From: Cephalothrix simula
Taxonomy: Eukaryota; Nemertea; Palaeonemertea; Archinemertea; Cephalotrichidae
Length of the DNA: 14,740 nt
Assembly (NCBI GenBank): GCA_035591015.1
Contig: JAXIUW010046674.1
Coordinates: 1-14,740, forward strand
Direction: 5' to 3'
A program made the position numbers and the translations under genes. Positions 1 to 10,500 of the stretch are shown here, in pieces. The first letter of the stretch is position 1. Every line of letters begins with the position of its first letter. The notes under the pieces were generated by a model, which was not told where the DNA came from, ran no database searches, and saw only the letters and a list, made by a program, of their open reading frames with translations.

Positions 1-1517
1 TGCTAATGAGGGCCCTACATTTTGATAAAATTCTCCAAAATGGTTTGCAATTAGTTTAGGATCTTGAACTAAATTATTATTTATCTTCAGTGAAATAGAA
101 GAGGTTTTAGTTCCATTTCAGAATCCTTAATCTACAAAGAGGTTAATTCACCTTTGCATCCCCTTAAAAGTTATTTCTTTTTACATATCCTTTTACAAAA
201 TCGTAAACGCAAGTGCAAAAACCGGGACGGAATAAAAATTACAATTTACAACTGTTATTACACATGATATATTATGTCCGTAACGTGTTTTACATTTTTT
301 ATAGGTCCCCAAGGGCAGGGGCACTTGGATTTTGTCCAGCCGTACTATACTCCATTACACCACTTGTCTAAAATGGCATAAACGTTCATAGCAGCACCAA
401 TCTCAAAAAAGAAGGGGATCAATGAAAGTCCCACATTCGAAAAATTCCATTCCTTAGACAATTACCAACCAACTATCAATTGTTCTGTTAGCGCAATGCA
501 GCAGGTTTAATCCTATAATTGGCACAACATTTTAAGCTAGTATCCGGTTAGATCATACAATATACATTGTAGCTGCTTCCTTGAAAATCACAATATATCG
601 ATGAATATTATCGCTTTAATTGAAACAAGAATAATACCTGAATCCATAACGAATGTACAGGGTAATTTCACAATTTTAACATGTTGGGAGTTCAAATGGT
701 GTCTGGCAGGCATCAACAGATCATATGTATCACTCCAGCATTGTCACACTCGTGGCAATGAACTACATGTTCTCGAACAATAACACTACATGTGTAACTT
801 AGGACCAAGGTAAAATTTACCTATTGGGGCAAAGTGTTCCATATTGATGTGACAGGGAATATATACAATTCCAATATGCATCCAATTTGGTAATGGCTGG
901 GGATGGTGACCGAAAAAGGACTTTCAGTTTTTTAAAAACAGTTTTTCCATTGGTTCTAAAGAAATGTGAGGTATTAAACTATCGTAGCATTAAGGCCAAA
1001 ATTCTAACTAGCACTTCAGTTTGTCCTTTTAGTTTAAAATCTTGGAAAATAATTGCTTGTCAATTTCAGAAAGAGAATTTCATAGGTCAAGGTCAAATAG
1101 ACACGGTAAAATGAGCTATTTGACATCAGAAAACAGAAACTGCTAATCAAATTTTGATCCGCTGTATTGGTGTTTGGATTAGTTGTCTGAAGCAAGTACA
1201 TGTGGCAGCATCATGATTCCAGAAGATAATTTGTGTCTCGATATTGTCTCTGTATTCTAGAGTTTTCAATTTTAATACTAACAGCTTAAGTAAAATCCAT
1301 AACTGATATTAAATCATGAATTATTTCAAGATGTGCAAGAACATCAAGCTCAAAATCAGATATGTGAATCTTACTTAACTGTTTCTAAAACATAATAATA
1401 CTGTTGCTATTTGTACATCATAAATGCGTAAAGGTCTGTTTTTCCTAATGGAAGTGACTGAAGCGTAGCTTTGCTCTTTTCAAAAGTTTTTTATGGATAT
1501 TTCTTTAGAACATCGAA
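1..1517 (-). other. 3' UTR and 3' flank of LYST; no other gene seen
   Basis: This AT-rich stretch lies downstream of the LYST stop codon. Its short open frames on either strand lack recognisable domains and are broken by frequent stops, so I treat them as chance. The proximal part is probably 3' UTR; where the transcript ends cannot be fixed from sequence. There is no long T run on the plus strand, so no poly(A) tail of a retrotransposed copy is visible directly after the gene. The function of the distal 1.2 kb is unknown to me. Confidence 0.6.
1271..1276 (-). promoter_or_regulatory. Candidate poly(A) signal ATTAAA for LYST
   Basis: On the minus strand this hexamer reads ATTAAA, the commonest variant of the animal poly(A) signal, and lies about 240 nt past the LYST stop. 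It would give a short 3' UTR. Further ATTAAA copies occur on the same strand at 615-620 and 506-511 and could serve as distal sites. No canonical AATAAA was seen on this strand between the stop and the window edge. Such hexamers are common by chance in AT-rich DNA, so this is only a candidate. Confidence 0.35.
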
Positions 1518-4500
1518 TTATATTAATGGAATGAAATTAGTTATTGTTTTGGTTTGACTTTTTGTCTCAAACTGGATAACACGTCCATCGGAAAGCGACA
1601 CAAACATTCGCTGTGCATCATGAGTGTATGCCAAACTTAAAACAGAAAAAGGAGTGGCATCAACGTTAATATCTCTAACAGGAAGCAGGTCCCAGCTACT
1701 CCATAAGCGAACAATCCCATTATTTAGCCCACCAGCAAGAACATTAACACATCGACCTTCTGGTGCGGGCGAAAATGCGATGCAGCATATGGGAGTCTCT
1801 GTAAATGTTTTCCCAATATATTTTGCATTTATAGAATGAAGCATCAGACAACTAGTATCACCATTATGACTAACTGTTGCAATATCGCCAAGAGTGTCAC
1901 TCACAGTGACGATGTATATTGGCCTTTCATGGTCTTCAATTGATCTAACATAAGAAAGTGTATTTAGATCCCATATAATTGCGGTTCCATCATGACTTGC
2001 TGATACAACAACACTGTACGGTTTACATATATGAAGCATCGATATAGGACCTGTATGTCCGTATAAACGTAGCTCGTTTCCTCTAACCTGAATATCACAT
2101 TGCATGCTTGTGTTGAATACGATTTTGTAGACGTTGATTACTCCTGTGTTAGAACCAACAAAAAGATGACCAGATTCAAGAATGGCAGTGCAGAATGTGA
2201 CCAGTTCACCGCCGTTTTGGTGATGTAGGAAATTTAGGGGAGGTTGTTGCCTTTTATTTCTCAGCCTCAAAATACCATCAGGATGACCCCAAGATATGAC
2301 ACCAGCCCACTCACAATCAACAGTGTTCATAGTGGTGACACCCTTTTCTTTTGAATAACTTACAATTAAGCAGCAACAAGGACCAAGGCCGAAAACTTCA
2401 CAAGTTGGTAGTGGACATATTGAAGTGATAGGAGATGTGTATGATTGCATCCAAGTTGGTAGCGGAGGGGGATGATCTGGTGAACCAACATAGTTTCCCC
2501 ACAAAAGACCTTCAACAGTTTCTAGCACAGACAACGTGTAATTTATGTCTTCGCCTGATTTATGTCCAGTTGAAGAGGGATGAGGAGCAGAAAATAATTG
2601 TTTCGGCATTTGGCCGTAAAGTCTAATTCGCATCTCAGTAGCTTTCCGCTGCACCGGATCAATGATTTTATCATAATCAACACCATAGTATGTATCTGAA
2701 TGGAAAACATTGACTGAATCAATTGCAGCTTGTCCAGTTTGTTTGTAACCATATATCAAATCGATCCAATTGTGCAAACGTTTTGTCACATAACTTGATT
2801 CAAGAGCTTGACGCAAAATTAAAGTAAATAATCTTGGATCATTTCTCGCCCATTTGGGTAAGTGAACGTTACTAACTGCCTCTCCGTCTTGCCTAACCCC
2901 AAGGTCTAAACCTTCATTATTATTTAGAAATTCAGGCAAAAAGTAAAATTCAGGGATAAGTTCTTTGACATCGGAAGATGACAATCCACTCGTCAATTGC
3001 CAGCTTGAGGCTATTGAATGAAATGTACGATCAGGAACGTCGAAATTTCGATCTTGATACAGCAACATCATTTGAGTAAATGGTGGAAGGCGAACTAAGA
3101 AATGCAAAACAGTTCCACTGTTTGAATAATGGGATCCATAATGGAAAGGTAGTTGTCTGAAGCCAATAGCGTCATCCGGGTCCTCCATAGCTTTCTTGTA
3201 TTCGATTTCTAGTTGCTTGTATGTTTTCTTGTATCTTTCTTCAGATTCTTCATGCTGAATCGCTACCGGCTTTTTTAATTTCCTGAAAGACTCTTTATCC
3301 TTAAGATTCAGAATCTGGCTTTTATAATCGGCAATAATATACGGAAATACCGGATACTGCATTAAATCGTTGAATGATCGACCAGCTAATTTGTTTAGGT
3401 GGGTTAGGTATTCAAAATTTGTCATGTGTCCGTCAACCCAGAGTTGTAGAATAGCAGTCAGATTTTCCATTTTGATTAAATTAGGTAGATTTTTTGAATC
3501 TAAATGCCTATAAAACTGCTCTCGATCCTTAAAGTTATCGAATGCAAGTAAATGAGTTTTTCCATTAGTCAAAAATATTTCAAGTGCAGTATCTCTTAGC
3601 TGATAGCGTCGACGGTGGATTTCCCGAATAATTTCATTAGGCAAGGTCATTGAAAACAAGTCTTTATTTTTTGATAGTGAATCTGTATAATTTGCATCAT
3701 TTACCGTTTCATCAGCAACGAAATAAATGCAACTTTCACCAACTAGTATTTCACCACAAGTTTCCTGGAATGGAGTTACACTGGTGCAGTGGCATGTATG
3801 TTTAATTTTTTCATTAGTATGAAGTCTGTAAATAAGTGCAGCAGAATCTGAAGATAACGTGTCATCTTCAAATATAAATGACAATGGTGTAGGACATGTT
3901 TCAGCCTGTAACTTCCACTGCTGGTCTTTTCGTAAATATTTCGGCTTAATGCCTAGATGACATCTTTGTAATCGTCTTCTGATCCTGAATGGACCTTCAG
4001 TTGGGTCGATTTGCCATGATTTAGGATATGGTTCCGGTTCATACCATATACTTCTTTCATGTGTTAACTGCTGTATTAAATGCTGCCATGATTTCTTGAC
4101 TTGCAATCCAGTAGCCATGGTCATTTTTACGTGCTCAATAAATTTTTTCCGCTCTAAGTGTTGACGCTTAACCACATCTTGGGTTATATCCATGGCTGAT
4201 GTTGATATTTGGGAAGCAAGATCGTCGTGCTTGTGAACAATTTTTTGTTGGACTATTTTCTGTTTTTTTAACCATGCTTCCTTTTCTTTATTAACTTCTT
4301 GTTGCCACATCTGAATATCTTCATAAATGCTATGTCTCATGTCTCGAGAAATATCATCTGGAATCGGCTGAAATCCACGTTGCCTCAGTACATTTAATAG
4401 CATGTTCATTGCTTTATTATCATCGAAAGAAAATATTGCTTCAGGATGTTGTTTAAGGTCATAAAGATAAACAACAATTTTTGGACCAAGCTCATTATTT

Positions 4501-7500
4501 GAAGCAAATATCAATTTTAAAACATCTTTCATTCTAGGCTCAGATGTTAGAAGGTGTATAGCATAAAGCCTCTGAGTTTGCTTTGAGTCTGGTTTCATCA
4601 TAAATACTAATAAACGACTGAATTGAATGCGCAGAGAGTCCTTAGCATTCCAAACAAAGGATTTCCACGTCGATTTGGGTTTCTTCTCAAGACTTTCCAG
4701 GATACAGCTGAAAAGAAGTTGAAGCAGGAATTCGGAAAAATTCACTTCAACCTGATGGGAACAGTATTCTATATTTCCCTCATGTTCCTGAAGAACAGAC
4801 CCGCTTCCTTCTGAAATTATCAAGAAATCAACAGCTGATATTAAGAATTTCTTGAATCTTTCCAGCAATTCACTGACACTTATTTTAGTTTGACTTTTTT
4901 TATTATCAAAAATCAAATTACCTTGAACCATAAGAGAAGATCGCCGCCTTCCTGGGTCTAGGGACAAATTCCTTTTACGCTTATGCAGGTAGAATATATC
5001 AGATTGATCGCCAGATGCTTCTGAATCTTCAAATGAGTCTGTGAAATTAAAACTTAGGGGTGAATGTCGAAAGACACTGTGAGTACGAATATTTACGTCT
5101 TTCGCTGGTTTTCTAAATGCAACTGCCGAAAGAGTATATCTTTGTCCTTTTATTCTTTGATTGCTACCGGAAGGGTTATCAGCCTGTTTACAGATATCAA
5201 CAAACATAGTTTGAAATACTTTGCATAAAATAGATTTTATTACATTAAAACCAACGGTGTCACGCCCATAATTGATACATAAAAGAGTTACCGAATTCAT
5301 AACATCTTCTAGCATTTGATAGTAAACAACTCCCGAAATGTGAAACGCCTGCAGTGATATCATGGCGAAAAAGTGTTCAAAATCTTCAATAATGATTTGG
5401 CAATCTTTATCACAAATTCTGCTATTATGTTGATGAATAAACCGCATGAGGGAGTTACACAAGGTTTCAATTAGTCCATTTTCTACCATTTTTAAGGACA
5501 AAGCTTGGGTGGATTCATACAATTGCATTAGAATACACATTATGTTGTGATACAACTTAATATTATGACTCGATTTTTCAAGAAGGCACATGACTAATAC
5601 CACAGACTGATAATGCTTTTCGGGCATCTGCATTAATGCAGATGGATCACAATCTTCATCTAAGTCATGCTGTTGATTGAAAATGATTGAAAGACATGCC
5701 TCCACAAGGGGTCTAGTCGTATTATGACGGCATAACTGACTTGCAAATAAATGAAATCCATTAGAATAAAATTGTTCAGTTTGGATTTTGGGAGCACGAT
5801 GCAAGTATGCATACAGTAACTTAATAATGCCAGCTCTAATTCGGGAAGATGTGTGATGAACCATAACGACAAGCGTATCTAGCTTTATAATTTGGTCTAA
5901 TATCTTATTCAATGTCGTATCTGGTAGATTTATAATCACTCCGTGTAATATATCAAGTAAACCCACACTCATAAAAGTAAGTCCATCTTCATTTATGTTA
6001 TCATCAATTTCAAAGCTGCCATCTAATTTAATTGAAACACTCTTCAAATTTTCCGTCGTATATAACTGCCAACTGCCATCATCAGGCTTATCAGAAGGGT
6101 CTTCCTCAGTCTGTGCAACATTAATATTTGTAGAAATATCCAGAGCTGATGTGTTAAATTTAACAAATGACGTTTTATTTTCATCAGTTAATTTAGTACC
6201 ACTGATCGATTTGATATCTTGTAATTTTTTACTTCCTTCTTCAAAATCTTCAAAAATACGAATTACTGTATTAATATCAGAATCACTGTCTGCTTTTGGA
6301 GATTCAATTTGCTTTGAAGTTGGCGTATTAGAATGACCTAATATTAGGAGGCCGTCGGATTTTGAAGGACTTGAAGAAGGCGAACTAATTTCCTGCATTC
6401 TTTCTAAGTTTTCAGGCACTATAATTTCAGTTTCAGTATCCGAATCTTTAACTTTATACCACTTGTTTGTGGTTTTGGAAGTCGGAAGAAAGACTTGATT
6501 TCCTATTGCAGGAATATGAATTTCATTGCAGAACCTTGGAAAGAAAAAGAATTCGTCCCGCGTATGGTTTACGTATGTGCTGACAGCAGGATGAGAAATC
6601 AATAAAAAGTCAAACAAAGTTTTGACAAGGTTTACATCAAGAGGACTACCAAGCATGTTCCTTGTGATGTTGAGCATTGATTCACATATCGGAATAGGAA
6701 GTGATGGCTTGTTTTCTTGAATGCATTCCTGGGAGATTAATAAAAGCTTTTTTACTAAGCAAATGGAGTGTAATTGTTTAAGATTGAAGTCCCTGTGAGG
6801 GTGGTCCTCATTACATAACATTTCTATGGCTTTAAAAGCGGTGTTCCAAACATTGGAATCTTCCAGAGGCTGCCAAACTTTCCATGCCATAATAATTTCA
6901 TCAATAACTTCAGTATCTTGTATAACCGATGTAGTTTTAGACTCTAGCTGATAGCGTTTTGAATTACAATCAAATTTGAGAATAGGCTCACTAAGACAAA
7001 CATCTAAAAACACCTTTAAAACCTCAAATCCAACAATGCATCTTTTAGTAATTAACACTTTGTAAAGTAAGCGAAATCCACCAACAACTTCAAATTCTTT
7101 CGCATACTTAGGACTGTGTTGAACCAGTTTTAATAGAACCTCCAATGCCAGAGCCTGAAGATCCTCGTCATCGAATTTCTCTACAATCCTAGCATACAAT
7201 ACCACAAAAACTCCAATACCCCCAATATTATCAATGGCGCCACTTATCCCTTCGTGTATTTGTGGTACAGTGTTGGCCATTAACCCAGCATTCATCTGAA
7301 ACGGCTCTTGAAGTAGAAAATTGGTGGGTTTATTTTTTGAAAAACCAAACAAATCAGGTATTCGCGGATGACTGCCGTTTTTTCTTGAAAGCGAGGGATA
7401 TAGAAGATAATCTGATGGATTTCGGGCTAAATAAACAAGCAGTAACTGCTCTCTTAAATTATTTAGGCTAATGCTAGAAATTCCCTTAAGAACTTCATAA

Positions 7501-10500
7501 CTAAGATTCGAGTTTTGTAATAATTGTTCATTGATCAAATGAGTATATACTGGAACTTGGTCAGATGAATCGCAGTGACTAACAGTTGTGCAGTCAGGAC
7601 CTAACGCATAAAGATGGAAACAAGCTTCCTGTGTCAAGACACAATCTTTAAAAAGCATTAGATTCCCCAATTGCCATGTTCCAGAAATATATTTCCATTC
7701 ATTGTCTTGGACTGAGTGACCCACAAAAAGTGTCGTATTGTTAGGGCTAATTTGAAGGTGTTGATAATCGAAATTAATTTCTTCTTCCATTAAACCACCT
7801 AGTGTACAGATTACTTTTCCAACAACATACTTCTTATCATTGAGTTCCTCAGAATATGATAAACAAACGTGTTCCCAGCATCCGGGTGTAAGGCTTAGCT
7901 TCGTGCTACTTTCAGCAATGATATTAGGATTAATCCAAGTGCTTGTGATTCTAAACAACAAAGTTCCCTTTTTTGGCTCAACCCAAACTTCAAACAGCAA
8001 TTCCTTGGAACCAACTGAAAAAATGTGCAAACAATTGTTAGTTACTAATCGGGAGGACTTTGATCTAAAACGGGGTTTTCTATGGCATGAGTCACTGTCT
8101 GAGGTAGAGGTGCAAATCCAGCTGTCATTATTAACATCTTTTTGGTTTCTCTTTAATTTTTGCAAAGTTCTAAAGCAACCAGCTTGGGCGCGCAACCAAA
8201 GTGAAACACAAAAGCCATTTTTCAATGGCGGCCATTTAAGATTATCACTTAACGGCATATGAGCAGCTGAGCATGTCCAAGGGGAAAGCTTGTCTATAAT
8301 TTTACCATTATTTACTTGCAGTTTAGATATTGCTTTGTCTAAGCTACCTTTTTTAGGTGAAAATCCCAGTGCTTCTTGGTATGATACAAATGTAAATGAT
8401 CCTGAACAATCGACAGCTGAGTGTTTTCTTCCAAACGGTGGAGAAGGAGATTTTTCCCAGTTTTGACTACATTCTGAAGGTTTAATTGCAGGATAGGATA
8501 GAATGTATGTAGGTTGAACGAAAAGATTGTCAGCTAAATTCAGCATTGTTGTAAGTAGGGACTTTAAAGCAGGTTTTTCTTGAATAAAAAATCTTAAAAA
8601 TAGACGGAGCTCAGTTGATGAAAAAGCATATCGAGCCAAATTTGTAAAGATATCCAACACCATGATTTGTTCTTTAGAACCAGCATACACTTCCATAGAC
8701 AGTACATCCTTATAGTTCTCTAGAAGGGTGCTAACTAGTCCCGTTCTATAAAGCAAGGCAGCATTAAATGAATTTTCCTTTATGAGAAGCTGGAGGCGTT
8801 CAAAAATAATGACTGATAATTCACTTGAAGCAGGACCAACTTGTTGAAGAATCTGGAAAATTGATTTAAAAATCTGAGGATAAACCAGCATCTTGTCATT
8901 TGAATATTCCCTTGGACTATTAGGATTCTCTTTCCAATGCTTTCCAAAGCTCTTTTTATCATCATCTCGAAACCCTTCTTCATCGCCATCATAACCGTCT
9001 TCAACAAAAACAGAATCCAAACTACTTTCAAAATCACTACTCTGGCTTTCTTCATCGTTCTCCTCGAACGTATCTTCTAAATCAAAGAGACCCTCCATAG
9101 TATTTTCTTTCAAAATGTGTTCAACCGTACTTCGTGGTGTTGCACAACTCAATAAACAGCTGAGAACTCTAGAAAGAACAGAAGTTTCCCACGTTGTGTG
9201 AGAAGATAAAGATGACTGGAGATTCCAAAGAAAATCGGCAATTGCTTTCTCTCGAATCAAAGTTTGCTGAAAAGATAAACTACCTAGGCATATAACAGTT
9301 TGCGATTCAAATAACTTAAGAATTTGAAACAATCCATCTTTCTTCAAAACATTCTCCTTACATTCGATGCTAGTTTGCATTTTAAGTACCTCAGTTGTCT
9401 TCATCAGTTGAGTTTCACAGATCGAACCCCCTGATCGGTAAAGAAATTCATCACGAAATGTTTTACTATGAGTAAAGAGCCTTTCACAAGTAATCCAAAA
9501 TGAAGAGTCTAATCCAAGATAGTCCGGTATTTGATGTGCTAAAGTTGTTTTGACCAAATTATGGCTACCATCAAAGCGATGAAAAAATACTCCAAGAAAG
9601 AGGGAAACAGCAGCTCTACAAGTATTTTCTAATTTTGAATCTTCTTTGTATTTATCGTCAACAGTAACAATTAATACCTCAAATATCTTTAATATTGATT
9701 TGGTTAATGATGGAAATTCAAATATTTCGATAGCTTCTTCAAGGCATCCACTAATATGGAAAACTAACTGGGTAGCCTGCGTCCGCAGTAGCAACGGAAG
9801 TGCTGAGAGACAATGTAAAAGAAGAGTTCTAGATGGAAACTCATCGTTATTTCCAACGTTTGTCTTTTCTTTTCGATAATCTTTTAGTTTTTGAAGGCAA
9901 GACCGAAGTGTAGGTAAATATGTCAGAATAAATAGGTGATAACGTACATCTGAGTTTCCATATTGAACCAGTTGAAGAATATAGCGAGATATCTGGGATG
10001 CCAAAAGTACATTTTCCGAGTTCATTAAATTGGTTATTTTGGATAGACATAACCATTTTTTGTTAACTGTGACATCATCATCCGCATCAAGACCTGGGAA
10101 TGCATCATCAAAATCATATACCTTTAGTACGCTTGTTAGTTTTAATCTGCCAAAACAAAATCCACAAGCTTGGGGTTTATCAGTGTCGCACTGATGTATA
10201 AGAAAAGTAATTAGAATCTGGAGAGCCTTAAGCCTAGTTTTATACGGGTTCGAATCAAAGTTATCCAAAAGGAACTCCATTAAAACTTCTGGTGGTAAAC
10301 AGCAACAGGACGAACACGTTGATAATGATTTAAGAATTACAGCTTGTATGCTACTTGTTTTAACGTCACAAATCATCTTAAGTACAAAATGATTCCATGA
10401 AGAAATCAAACATTGCGATATTTCTAAATTCCCAACCTTTTCTTTCAAACGTTCGTAGTTATTGTTGCCGTACACATTATTGAACAGTGCTCCAGAAAAG

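Noticed and set aside
231-236. Plus-strand AATAAA that could end a convergent or upstream gene
   Set aside because: No plus-strand coding sequence precedes it within the window, and the hexamer is common in AT-rich DNA.
601-783. Plus-strand open frame of 60 codons in the LYST 3' side
   Set aside because: It has no recognisable domain, no supporting signals and frequent stops around it; frames of this length are expected by chance.
887-1114. Plus-strand open frame of 75 codons
   Set aside because: Its composition reflects antisense AT-rich UTR; no family features and no promoter or splice context.
5995-8262. Several plus-strand open frames of 70-140 codons antisense to LYST
   Set aside because: They are shadows of the well-conserved LYST reading frame on the other strand.
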